In this document: piece after piece, positions 10,934-22,476 of the stretch
Numbering within the stretch: the stretch's first letter is position 1
Layout: every line of letters begins with the position of its first letter
Assembly (NCBI GenBank): GCA_004154925.1
Contig: QJNS01000439.1
Location: forward strand, 1-35,414
Length of the DNA stretch: 35,414 nucleotides
Origin: Monosporascus cannonballus
Taxonomy: Eukaryota; Ascomycota; Sordariomycetes; Xylariales
Direction of reading: 5' to 3'
Program-made: the position numbers and the translations under genes
The notes under the pieces: model-generated
The model's input: only the letters and a program-made list of their open reading frames with translations
Database searches by the model: none
What the model was told of the DNA's origin: nothing

Positions 10934-13693
10934 CTTCTTTGAAAGTTACACGGGCCGGTGCGCCTCCTTCGCGTTCGGATTTTTTTCCCCAAGATTCAGA
11001 TTTCTGGACAGGTGATTCAAGCATGGGTTTAGAGTGTTGAAGAGAGCGACAGCCATCCAGTGCCACCACCTAGTATGTACCTATGGATGCGTATATCGTA
11101 TTGAAGTCTTACAGGCGCCGGTGTCAGAGGTGAATTTATCTCACCAAGGAGAACCAGAGTGAATCACCGGCTTCAGCGTGGATTGGTAGCGTCATGAGTC
11201 GTGGCTGAACCTAGTCAAATTTTCTTTCCGTTCAGAATGCTCTTCGAAGACTCTCATTGTTGACATTGCTTCCATTACCCTTGATGAGATCCCTTGAAGA
11301 TGGTGGGCCTAACAACATGGGTCTCTGACCCTGTCCTATGCGGGATGGGGCTTCGCACATAATAATGGTGTGGCTTGACTCTAGGTGGTACATAGAATGA
11401 AATTGCGTACTTCATGAGCAAGAAGCCATTTATGCGTTCACGAATCATCTAAAGCCCTTGGTGTGGCTACGTCGTAGCATGTATTTCTTTTGGTGCTTTG
11501 TCATAATTCATGATGATTTTACTGGGTCAGATAACACGGTTCCATAATATGACATTATGAGGCCGTAATGAGGGAGGGTGGAACGTGGGGTTTTTACCAA
11601 ATTGTCGGGATTTTAGGGCTTCTGACCGGGGCCAACGCCCAATCAACTCAGATGTCTCGCGGTTCTCACCTGGGTTACAGAAGCACCCACCCAAAAGACG
11701 CCAAGATCCAAAAGCAAATCGCTTGAGATAAAGGGAGGAGAGAAGCAAGAATATTCTCAGACTACCTCCTGCTCAACGTGAGGCGTCTTCGAATTGGCCG
11801 ATCATTACACAGCCCCTAAATTCGATGGATCAGTGGTTGTGGCGGCTGACGTCGAACTCGGTTGGTTCATGTGCATAAAGCCTCTGCGGTTCTGCTGGGT
11901 TAAGATATCGCAGAATTCGTATATTCATACCTAGAACTAAAAGCGAACAAAGGCTGTCGTATTTTCGTGGTCCTCGAGAGTCGGTATGCTAACTTCTCAA
12001 GTGACACGCCCGACACCGTGCCTATATTCCCGGTCGCTAACCGCAGGCGATTCCCCGAAGTTGTTGCAATGTATATCTGCATCTAGCACTTTGGCATCAT
12101 CCAAAGACGCCGTATAGAAGTGCAGACCAAAACATGACTACTCCGAGACCCCAAATGGTCGTAACCCAATGCAACATTGCTCATATATCTTGGTTGGTTG
12201 GACTTCCAGATTCAGCGACTGCTACTCCAAGTAAACAGGCGTCTTGCGGCCTCTTCCCGAGTCCAGAGTGGATGCGATACTCGCAGCCCGCTGTGGACCC
12301 AACCAAACGGATCTACTACTCGGGGCGAGCCGCTTCCATAACTTCGATTAGCTGCAAGCATCTGGGCCTCTGTATCCCCGCTACTTGGGTGGGGGTTCCT
12401 CTTTGCTTTGCAGATGGAAGTACATTTCCCGGGGTACGATTCCCTTTTCCACCAATACTTTCGCGCCTAGGTGCAGCCAACCGGTCTAGACCGTCACCAC
12501 TTGCTAAGCGACCATCATATTGTGTATTGCTGATTCCCTGTTTGGATCTTGCTTGTCTCGGATCCGCTCACAGACGAGCGCCTAGTAGCGGCTAATGTGA
12601 GCCCCTGCTTGTCTGTGGCTTAAGTGCCTGCGATTTCCGTTGGCGGTTGTTTCGCACTAATTACTCCTATGAATCATCATATAGCGGGCTAAGAGACTCA
12701 TCATTGATCTATGAACCCGGGACAAGATGCCTGATCTGTTGGCAGCAGGCCAGCTCTCATAAAAATAGGCACTATCCAAGAACATGTGAGAGGCATGGTG
12801 ACTGGATCTTACAGACAGTGTCGGTAGTACGAAAACTATACAGCACCAAGTCCAATGAAAGTAATTGTACATATCTAAGTGTATCTCTTTCTCATTATGC
12901 TATCGTCCCCCTGTAACACCCCTATACTTACGGCAGCTTAGCTTTGGGGTCTTCAAGAGCGTACAGAAGGCCCTATGTCACATAGGTCTCAGAAACAAAT
13001 GCGAAACCCGGGCAAGCTCCATGGTGCATCGGTATACGCCCTGGTCGGCAGCCTTTTTCTGGCTTTCAATCGAGCATACACATCACTAGATCTTTCTCAA
13101 GCGTTTCGTAGATAGAACTAAGGTGCAAAGATACAAATGCGGGAACGGGCCAAATAGGTAGGCATAATCAGTCTCGACACCTTCAACGTTGGGAAACATA
13201 CCTCAGCTCGCTGTGTTGCATTATGTTCTTGCTTCATCGGTTCCTTACTGTAAGATATCGTCGTTAAAATGTCTTGGGTGCTGTCTCAGGCGAAGGATTC
13301 GGAGCAGCCAAAATGCTGAGAGTATGAACATGGGACTTCACCGTAAGGATTAATCGTCATGCTGTGCCAGAACTTCTAAATGCCATTTCCCCAAAGTTGC
13401 TAGCTGCATCGATAAGCTCACCTCTCAAGGAGACTGTCGAGAGTGGCCTGGCAACCATTGGCAGCGGCATGCGTAAGTTTAGCACTCAGCTGTTACTGTA
13501 CATGCAGCTAATACCGCCGAGCGCTTAACGTCACCGGCGCGCTGGTGCCCACAGATAGAACCCGCGACGGCAACCTTCATTGGGCCTCTAGGTACACCTC
13601 ATGCCCGCCACTCTCCGCCCGGGAGCAGCGGGTATTTATTCCTTGACCCGCCTAGACTCCGCATCCCCCTAGACAGACAGCCTCGGCTCTACT
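10934..13693. other. 2.8-kb spacer; no supported gene
   Basis: I see no recognisable coding region or RNA here. The longest open frame, 12134-12595 on the plus strand (153 codons), has a composition typical of chance translation and no family motif. The minus strand there is full of stops. Confidence 0.5.
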
Positions 13694-14161
13694 TCACAAA
13701 GGGACTTTGGTCCGTAATTGGACGCCATGCCATCCTTTCATCTGATCGCCAAGCACGGCATTGACCATCCTCTGTTGCTTCAACATGTTTACCCCCCGAA
13801 ACTTCTCTGACGCGATCTCGATGCCGTACATGGAACCACAGCCTCCCGACACATCTTGCACCATGAGCTCGGTCGGCGAGAACTCGGCAGCCAACTTGTC
13901 CCATATCTCCGACTCGGCAGGACTAAGGTAGTCGGGCTTCTCCGGGGTGATCGGAGGGCTTCTTGAGACTGGCGCTGTTGCTCCTGAAGACGTCGAATAT
14001 CTGGATTTGTGGGCCGGAAGGATGGCGTATTGTGAGCCTGTAGGTGACCAGGCTTTTGTTCGGCTAGGGGCGGGCGACCGTGCAAGCCGTCCAAGCTGGG
14101 TGGTCGCGACGGCCTGTCGGGCCGTTGTGAGAGCTAGCCGGCGACACCGAGCGCACAGCAT
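13694..14161 (-). CDS. bol3: Mitochondrial BolA-like protein (Bol3/Aim1 type)
   Basis: A 155-aa intronless protein. In yeast and animals BOL3/BOLA3 works with glutaredoxin 5 and NFU1 late in mitochondrial Fe-S cluster delivery, for example to lipoate synthase (family knowledge). The N-terminal 55 residues are Arg/Ser/Ala-rich without acids and contain SRYSTSS, a plausible matrix-processing site, as expected of a mitochondrial presequence. The BolA domain spans about 80-152: EIWDKLAAEFSPTELMVQDV, SGGCGSMY with Cys108, FRGVNMLKQQRMVN, then KGWHGVQLRT with the family's conserved His145. Cys108 and His145 are the expected Fe-S ligands of the BOLA3 class. The ATG at 14161 is chosen over the upstream in-frame Met at 14305 because the extra stretch is not presequence-like. 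Confidence 0.9.
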   Translation of the reverse strand: MLCARCRRLALTTARQAVATTQLGRLARSPAPSRTKAWSPTGSQYAILPAHKSRYSTSSGATAPVSRSPPITPEKPDYLSPAESEIWDKLAAEFSPTELMVQDVSGGCGSMYGIEIASEKFRGVNMLKQQRMVNAVLGDQMKGWHGVQLRTKVPL

Positions 14162-15483
14162 GATCGAAGGATGCGCGTAACAGAGGCCAGGGACGCTGCT
14201 GGAGCCTAAGCAGGTTAAAGTGCTTCGCTGCCCCTCCCGGTATAACTGGCTCTTCCCGTCCTGTAAACTGCGATGTTGAAAATGACGATGAGGCCAAAGC
14301 TCCATGCAGGTGCACCAATTGAATCATGGGTAATTCCGAGTGCTTACCTCGGTCTTGCAGTTGGCCAAAACGCGCGCATTATCCTTGATCCGGATGCCCC
14401 GACATCTGCATATATTTTCTCGTTCCACACCCATCTTACATCTCCAGTCGGCCATTGCTCCGTTCATACCTGGTCCAAGTCCTACTGCCCCTACCAGAAA
14501 ATTCCGTTTCTACGCTTCATTAACTAGATTTTGATGTAATATCACACTGCCGTTTCCCGTTTGCAAAAAGACGTGGGGCATATAGGCGTTATGTTAATGA
14601 TTGCATGAGGATTCCCTACCAAGCCTGGGTCCTGATGCCCTTTATATAAACATGTAGCCATAATGGTCTCAGTGTTACGTGCTCTACGGCATACTCCACA
14701 TATCTCGCTCACGAACCGGATTCGAAGCATTCGGCCTCCAATAGACATCACTTGGGAAGCCGCTGCTCATAACCTGCATTTGATTTTGTCCCGTGGTATG
14801 TATAACCCAACATTATTCACGCGGCGTAAGTCATGCCAAGCGAAATGATCTACCTGCCTACGTACGTACCGTAGCACCTAGAGCTAGCAAACGCACAGAC
14901 GATGCAGTGGGACTACCCGGATACACCCGACAGGCATAGTTTCGTTGTGACTGCGGCGTACCGAATTCCGATCTCCTATGCCAGGCAATACATGGCTCAA
15001 ATTCTTGCCGAATTCCTCACCACGTCATAAGGTTGATAGGGAGTGTAGTAGATAACTACATAATGTATGAATCTGGCGGATGTTACAACGGACCCAGAAT
15101 CCGGTTTGGGGTTTCGGCGCTCTGGTTCCCTCATCCAGCCCTGAAGTAAGCTTTATTCAGACACCCGACTGTGAAGTAAGTGCATTGAAACCGGGCCACT
15201 GAGCATGAGATAACTTCGAAAAGTTATAAGGAAAGGCCGACAGCTTCTCAGACGTCATTGTAAACATGATTGATTCAATGTCGTTAAAACCGGATGGCAT
15301 GGCAACTATCAGATTATCAGCGCCTTGCAGGAGACCACTGTAAAGACCGCAACTCCGCTGCAATACTGCCTCCCATGTGCGTTCCTCTCTAGGTTCATGC
15401 TTTCTTTAAGTATCTCTCTATTCTCGATTTATTACTTGGCAATCCTCACATACGGTCATATGGCGGATCCCAGTCGCCCCTAT
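14162..15483. other. Spacer between bol3 and the protease; no gene seen
   Basis: Holds the presumed bol3 promoter next to 14162 and the 3' flank of the subtilase next to 15483. Short open frames only; nothing recognisable. Confidence 0.5.
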
Positions 15484-18414
15484 CTACCCAGATTTTCTAT
15501 GTGCCTGCGCCGCGTAGCGGACGGTGAACGGTGTAGTCTCCTCGACGTCGTATTGCGCTGGATCGCTAGCATCGCCATAGATGTGTAGCGCCTCGACGCT
15601 GAACTTATACGTTCCGGCGGGGGCATAGCTACCATCCGGCATAGAACCGTCCCAGAACAGGTGGTATTGGTTGCGTGACAGGTAGGTTAGGGGCGAGCCG
15701 AAGATGTCGCCCAGGACCTCATCGGTTGAGTTGTCGCCGCCGACGCGCACGAGCTTGTAGTGGACCTGAGGCGAGCCGAAGGCCAAGAGCGACACGGCGA
15801 CGGGGATCGTGTCCCCCTCAGTCGCAGTACCCGGCGCGGGCAGGACGAAGGACGCGTTGCTGCCGGTTATGGGGGTCAGTTGAGGGTCGGTCGAGAACGA
15901 CAGGTAGCCGGAGTCCAGGACCTGCACCGAGTTGAGGCTACCGACTGCGCCGTTGTAAGGAAGCGAGAGGCTGTCGCCGTTGGTTCCGTTCAGGGTGATG
16001 TAGCCCGAGTAGACGGGGAGGCGCGAGCCGTCGAGCTCAGGAGGCGTGATAGTAACGCTGATGACCGCCTCGCCGCCAGCGGGGACCGTGACCTTGGTCT
16101 CGGACAGCTCGACGGTTGCGAACTCTTCGGTCAGCTCGAGTCCTGGGAAGAAGTCCGGGTAGATATTCCCCGAGAAGGTGTAGGCTGCTGCGGCGCCAAC
16201 GCTACCAAGCTCGTAGGTCACGTCCTCACCCCCCAGGTTAGTGATGGTAAAGTTGGTGGTATCCACCAAGTATTCGGTATCGTTGAAGGCAAGACTCGAC
16301 TTGCTCAGAAGCGTAGTGGCGAAAGCGGCGTCGTAGGCTCGGACCATACCGGCACCCTGCTGCGCGACTGGGGCCAACACCGGGTATGTCGCGGTACCGT
16401 CGTTGAGAAGCTGCGGGTTAGCGGTAGCCGACAGAAGGCTCTCGATGGTGAAGGGATCAAACGTCTTGCGAACATTGGCGATCAGGGCGTAGATACCCGC
16501 CACCAGAGGGCAAGCCATGGATGTCCCGGAGATCACTGCGTAGGATCCGAGGACGACCGGCCAGGTGGACAAAATCATACCACCAGGGGAGGCAAGCTGA
16601 GGCTTGACGTCCATCTCGAACGTCGGGTTCCAAGTGGTGTAAGTGCTGGGATATCCGCCAGTGATGTTGTTCCTCAGCTGGATCAGGGACACAGGGGCGG
16701 TCAATGGGTCGTCGAAACTAACGACAACCTCGGATCCGGCCTCCAGACGAGCGACCCAGGCTTCACCCTGGTCGGCGGTGACCTATGTCTATTTAACAAC
16801 TTGTCACTGTTACTCCCCCAGGGTGCGAAACTTACCATTCCAACTCCCTCAATGCCCTCCACGCCGGTCACAGCGACACCGTTAGCGCCAATTCTAACAT
16901 TGTTGTAGAACATGACATAATTAGCGCCAAACTCTGCGGCGTTGGTGGCCTTCTCGACGAAGGTACACCTTCCCCTTCGGATGAGGACAACGTAACCAGA
17001 GAGATCAGGGGTATCAGCGGGATATGGTTCGCAGCCGTTAGCCGGGTCGGTGATATCGTAACTAGGGGCCCAGAGAGGGAGGCTGACATCAGCCCAATTA
17101 GTCGGTTCTCCAAGAGCGTATCCGAAAGCCCCTTCGGCACCGCCATCGACAGCAAAGGAAGCATCGGTAAGGAGGAGCGGCGTGATCTCGTTGTCGAAAG
17201 ATGCAATTGAGGTGACCTTCTTTCCATTAGATGCCGTGCTGGCATAGAACAAGCCAAACTCGCCATCATTACCCGCTGAGACAGTGCAGGGGACGCCCGC
17301 CTCGACGATCCTGGAAACCGCAACAGCCCATGGGTCCTCGCTCCAACCGGATGCGCCGCCAATGGAGGCCGTAATGATGTCGGACCCCGCCTCATATGCC
17401 TGCATGTAAGCCTCAATCAACACATCGTTCGCAGCACCGCCAGTGCAGCCGAAAACGCGATAAGAGCCCAGCGTGACATCCTTAACAGCATATATTAGCC
17501 ATCACGATCGTTATCGCTCCAAGGGTCCCCGTCGACTTGACTTACGGGAGCAGCACCTGTGAATCCAAGTTCGTTCGCCTGCGCTGCAATGATACCAGCT
17601 ACGTGTGTACCATGGCCGCCACAACCGTCATATGGGCTATGAAGTTCAGCATCGTCCCATGTGTATCCAGGCTTTTCGCGTCTCTTGCTTACTCTGGGTC
17701 GGGCACCGGAGTGTTATCCCCGTTGTAGTCATCACCGACAATATCAGTGCCATAGCTCACAAGGTAACCGGGACCGAATCCGCCGCCCAAAGCTGGATGA
17801 GTATAATCAGTCTGGAGTTGGTTATTAGCATATGCCGCCCGGGTACATGGCCATAATACATACGCCGGAATCAATAACACCAATCTTTACACCCTTGCCT
17901 GTGATGCCCTTCGCTCGGAGCTTGTCCACCTGTGTCATGACATGAGGGCTGAAGGTATCGTTGCCTAGCTGACGCTTGACGTTGTGGATGTAACTCTGGC
18001 CCCCGGCCGATCCGGTCCAGACAACTTCGTCCTTGGGCTGGTAGTACACTTTGTTCGGCCACATCCGCTTAACGCTGCCGAGGGTGGCGACCTTGCTCGC
18101 TTGCACCTCAGCGTTCGCGAGATCCTTAAACTGAATAGACGCTCCCCTGAACAGTGTGTAGTTCAGAGTCATACGCGTTTCGGCGAGAGACCCGATGTGG
18201 TTGAAGAATTCGGCCGAATCCTATACGATTCCCTCCCCGTTAGAATCACACCACCGACGGGGTGGGACCATCTCGTGTTGCTTACCGTAGCATCGTCGAA
18301 CTCGACAATGTAGTTGCCCTGGAGGATCTTGGTTTCGGTTTTCACCGCTTCTGCTTGAGAGAAAAGGCCAGCTGCGCTCGCGAGCAGCGGCAAGAAGGCA
18401 CCGGTTCGGACCAT
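15484..18414 (-). CDS. Secreted subtilisin-like serine protease (S8, PA and Fn3-like domains), six exons
   Basis: Joined exons 18414-18286, 18220-17864, 17811-17693, 17636-17546, 17480-16836 and 16782-15484 give 879 aa. All five introns (52-65 bp) have GT..AG ends. The order is: signal peptide (about 1-23, MVRTGAFLPLLASAAGLFSQ), inhibitor-type propeptide (about 35-135), peptidase S8 catalytic domain, PA insert (about 375-447) and Fn3-like DUF1034 domain (about 612-725). Triad residues are Asp160 in GVIDSG, His210 in GGHGTHVAG and Ser535 in SGTSMACP. Oxyanion Asn303 lies in SAGNDG. It therefore looks active and extracellular, a 'minor extracellular protease Vpr'-like enzyme probably used for protein breakdown outside the cell. 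Every junction restores a conserved motif, for example DSG joined to TDYTHPALGG and DPDPYDGCGG joined to HGTH. The start has a good AAAGATGG context. Confidence 0.94.
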
Positions 18415-18579
18415 CTTTGATGGGGCAGGCTCAGGGACGGACCAAGCCAGGAGGCGCGAGGGCAACGGAGGCGAGGGCGAGAGAGAGGACGAGCACAACC
18501 GGACTCACTGGAAGAGGGCGATCGCAACCCGCTTCGCGGATGCGGGAGCCATCCATATTTATAGGTATTTACCCTGGAC

Positions 18580-18587
18580 TATATATA
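18580..18587 (-). promoter_or_regulatory. TATA-like box for the subtilase gene
   Basis: A TATATATA run lies about 165 bp upstream of the protease ATG at 18414. Position is compatible with a core promoter; sequence match only. Confidence 0.35.
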
Positions 18588-20051
18588 GATCGTCATGCTC
18601 GATTTCGACAATGCGCGCCACTGGGCGTAGGCGGCACTAGGCATCACGAACACACCGCAGGGTCTCATTCCAGCATGCAGCATGATAAGCTTAGCCCGTT
18701 CGCAATTTAACGATTACCTTTCCAGCTTCCGTTGTCGTATTAGGACACGAGCTAGGGTAACTACAGAACCGTTCTTTCTCCGCAAAGCTTGGCAGGGGAT
18801 TCGCCATGCGGATCCAGCAATTGGCAGAATTGGCTCCCGTCAAGGAGATTGCAACTCTTATCCATCGCGGCGCACTTGTCTCAGTCAGGCAGGTGGGCGG
18901 TGGGAGCTACGGTAGATCCTAGATCCGGGCCCACGCGTGTGTTCGATATCCATCATGAATCATCATCGTCCGTGAGAGGATAAGAGGTGGATCCAGACCG
19001 CGACGGTCGTTGTGTGTTCCCCATCGCCTTTCCCAGGATGCGAACTTCGAATCTGGGTCCTTTCACAAATGCAGTCGCCGTTTCCGCCTCGAATAGATCT
19101 GCCGGACTTGGCTTTGTGACGAGATATCATTATGCCTAGGTGCTTCAGACTGTGAACATAACATGGTAAACATTGTACTGAGAGTCTGCCTGCCCTTTTG
19201 CAGCAACCCAAAAGCGTGGGTTGACAACCCTACTTGATCAGCCACTTGGGGATTCGATGGATCATGGCAACATCTCAGAGGTGTCTTGTGGTGGGTCTGC
19301 ATTGCGCCATATCCACCGGAATGTAGTAAACAGTTGTCTCCTATCACTGGTGGCGATATCTCTGGCGCTCATTCCACCTGATATTTCGCCAACGATCTAT
19401 ATGTTTTGTCGTTATCATGCCTAATGTAGTACCCCTACACGGGGGGCGGGGTTGTGTTATATTTGCCACGGGATCAGGGTCTGAGACAGGCACGCCTGAG
19501 TTTTAGAGTAGGATCCGGGATTGCGGGCAAATGCATACAGTAGTCCAACAGCGACTGGTTCTACAGTCGACGACTTTCAAAATTGAGGCTCTGACTAGTA
19601 ATTGATTCCTGGAGGCGTACGAAGGCCTAGTAACCCTTGCTCTAGTGGCTAGGCGGCACGTTGACTAGAGCCCCGTATCGTGGGGATAGCTGCCGTCTTC
19701 GTGGGGCCTTTTCCGACTCCACCCGTGTGACGGTTGGTCCGCTAATTGGTCGCTAGAATGAGAATGTGTGAAAGATGCGGGAAACAGGGGATCTCCGGTA
19801 TCTTTGAAACGGATCACCTTCAAAACTCCGCTATAGTGAAGTCATTCTGTATCTGCGGTCCTGCTCCACCTTGTTCAAGTTTCTTTCCCTCTTAACATGA
19901 AACTGGCCAGCCAATTAGTTCATTCAGTCGCTCGAAGAACCAACGAGCCCAACGCACCCACGCACTCCTTGGCCCACCGGTTTCCGAGGTATCCGAGTGT
20001 TCCCGGACTGCCATCCCGACGACGGCAATCCCGTGTAGTGGACGATGGGGC

Positions 20052-20252
20052 TCAAAGACGCTCCAGTACTGCCGGCAGGGTAATGCGAAGTCGATCTAAC
20101 CAGTTTTTGAAGTCATCTCCATATGCAGCTACCCATGCAGCGCAATGCATCTCATCAATATTCGAAGCAAGGCTAATGAAATCCGACATGCTCATTGGAT
20201 TGTATGGCCATCCTCGGCACACCAACTTCCATGGTCTTTTTTTGTCAAGCAA
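20052..20252 (-). other. Protein-like orphan open frame, 66 codons
   Basis: Reads DEMHCAAWVAAYGDDFKNWL, then a basic amphipathic tail and a stop. Trp, Asp and Arg spacing looks more like a real helical segment than chance translation. The apparent first Met corresponds to a TTG codon, so it has no convincing ATG before NPMSMSD. No upstream exon could be joined. It could be a relic or a terminal exon; I do not recognise the family. Confidence 0.2.
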
Positions 20253-21710
20253 TTATCCATCCACACTAAGCTTTCGCTCACAAGCCGTTATTCGCCGTTG
20301 ACAGATTCACGCATTTGGATAGGAAACCCGCTCACCTGTATGATGTTACTGTGTATAATACTCCTTATCACGGTGGAATATTACTGTGAGAGGATTGACT
20401 CCCGGTTTTGAGATATTTCTCATCGTACGATGTGAGCGCGTTTTATAGTACATGTTGTTAAATAGCATAGTCACCCGCTTGGGCTTGTTCTATAACAGGG
20501 TCAGTCCCTGATCCCTTCTGTCTGTTCTACCGCGAAAGTCGCTCCTGGCTCCCCGGGACATAGGCCATCGAGCGACTCCGTTCCGGGGGACATTGTTAGT
20601 CTTGAAGAGTCAAAGAAGAATGTACTTGCTACAAGATGTATTAGTATCCGGGCGTGAGCTAGGCTACAGACTAGTACATTATAACACCTATAGGGGACGT
20701 AGCATTATAGCCGATGGAAAGGGGGGTCCGTTTTAAAGCCAACTGAGTAGAGGGTATCATGCCTAGCGTAGTCTGCAGTGCTATCGGGATTGTTTCCTAC
20801 AACTCTAAACCGGTCGGCGTCCCGAGCTTACTGAATTGTGAGACCCTAGAGACTTATGGTCATGCTTACATAGAACAGAGACCTTTCCAGTCTAACTTCG
20901 AAAGTGTCTGCTCGTTCACATTTGACCTCTTCGACATCGGAACGCGGCACCTTATATGCCCAGTCGCTCCTCGTAGCTGAAAAATGACGGAGCAGTGCCA
21001 GAAGCTTTATACTTGTAGTCCACCTCGGTAATGCAATTGTCATTACCGGAGTTCTTGTGTCGCAGAAGAAATTTTAATAGCTCTGACTCTAAGGAGAGAA
21101 AATCTTCCCAAGCCACTAAAGCTGATCGAAGCCCTTTTTATAGCCCCTGGTGGAGCTCACCAGGGGTGTCTGATTGGAGCCCTTTAGACCCCCATTTTCC
21201 CCATGACATCTTGATGCTCTATGCGAAGAGCAGATAAGCCAGCCACTTCCCGTCTAACCATTCACTAGGATACATTGATATTCCATTTTTGGGTTTGCTT
21301 ATCCTAGACGGTATGAGTTGAACTAATGGGTTAAATTAAGGAGAATGGAACTTATCGTTGTGTTAATTTGGTTAATGGATCTACGTATAGCGGAAGTCGA
21401 AATGTCAGTACAAAATTCCACCGTCAAAACCCGAGTATCTCCTTCAAAGGAGAGAACGAAAATACAGCAAAAGGGATAGGGATTACAAGCTCTCAGCGCA
21501 GCTAGGGTATATCGGAAGCCGTCCAGCACGTCACTCCGCTGCTTCATTTGGATATAGTGCTGTGGGAAAAGGTATTAAAATGCCTTTATAATTAGTGAAC
21601 TACTAGATGCCCCCCGCGGTTTTATTGTCTGTTAAGAAAACGAAATCAAACTTATGTTCACTCATCTGCCTTCACTGTTATTGACGAACTTTTTCTTCCC
21701 GTTTTCCAAT

Positions 21711-22247
21711 CTAGTCCAGGATACCATGTCCCTGCGTGTGCAGGCATAAAAAATATATAAAAGAGTGAGAGTCAGTTCGTCTAGCCCTTTGCCTGCTTTT
21801 ATAAATGGGTGTCCGTACGGCGCTTAAAATATTTAATATATACCATTGCATATGCCAAAAGCCTATTGCCAGTAGACGCCATCCCCTCCATAGGGAAGAG
21901 TGATAACTTGATGCGGCCAGCAGGAGATTACATAAAAACAGAGACAAACAAAATGATACAGGAGGGACATACATTAGATATCTTCTTGCCCCCATACATC
22001 GACCACACGAGCTTTCAGGGCCATTGGTGAGTACCTTACTGATCAGCTGTATAGCTTGTTGAGGGGTTTGCAACTTGGTCAATACGCCACCTGAGTAATG
22101 TACAAGCATTTGAGCTGTCGATAACATGATCACTAAGCAGTAGAGACGAATCCCGAGATCTTCATTTAACCCTAGCTTGTTCCACCCGCATCTAGATTCT
22201 CCCCAAATTCTATCTTGTTGCACACGTTGTTCCGGAGCTAGCCCCAT
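21711..22247 (-). pseudogene. Possible degraded membrane-protein gene
   Basis: An open frame of 178 codons starting at an ATG at 22247. It begins with a soluble patch containing CGWNKLGLNEDLGIRL, which resembles a motif that I recall from fungal polytopic membrane proteins, followed directly by hydrophobic stretches (YCLVIMLSTAQMLV, FCLSLFLCNLLLAA, LLAIGFWHMQWYILNIL). There is no full-length continuation, and the middle part lacks clear order. It may be a decayed copy or contain unrecognised introns. The family is uncertain, and chance translation of AT-rich DNA can also give hydrophobic runs. Confidence 0.3.
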
Positions 22248-22476
22248 TAGGTGCGGCTGAGGTATGATGCTGGACGAGACATGAACGCCAAACCAATGCG
22301 AGGGAGCAACATGGCATGATGTTCAGCCACAAGCGAAGAGTCGCTAGATAGCTTCAGCTAAGGACTGTAAGGCAGATTTGATTTCAACCATCCCTTATAT
22401 TCAAGTCCAACCTTTTCCTCCCTTCAGCCTTCGTCCTTCTTTCCTATAGATTCTAGAACCGCAGTAGATTTTGACC

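Larger units (their letters stand above)
18588..22476. other. 3.9-kb spacer; mostly empty, two weak protein-like stretches
   Basis: Between the divergent subtilase and Pro/Gln-rich genes. Two minus-strand open frames with protein-like translations, 20052-20252 and 21711-22247, are listed separately at low confidence. The last 90 bases before 22477 are pyrimidine-rich, as often seen at fungal core promoters. No RNA gene, repeat family or transposon end was recognised. Confidence 0.45.

Noticed and set aside
12134..12595. 153-codon plus-strand open frame in a spacer
   Set aside because: Translation has chance-like composition, no domain, and no splice partners on either strand.
15760..16908. 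382-codon plus-strand open frame
   Set aside because: It is antisense to the subtilase, whose motifs and splice junctions are clear.
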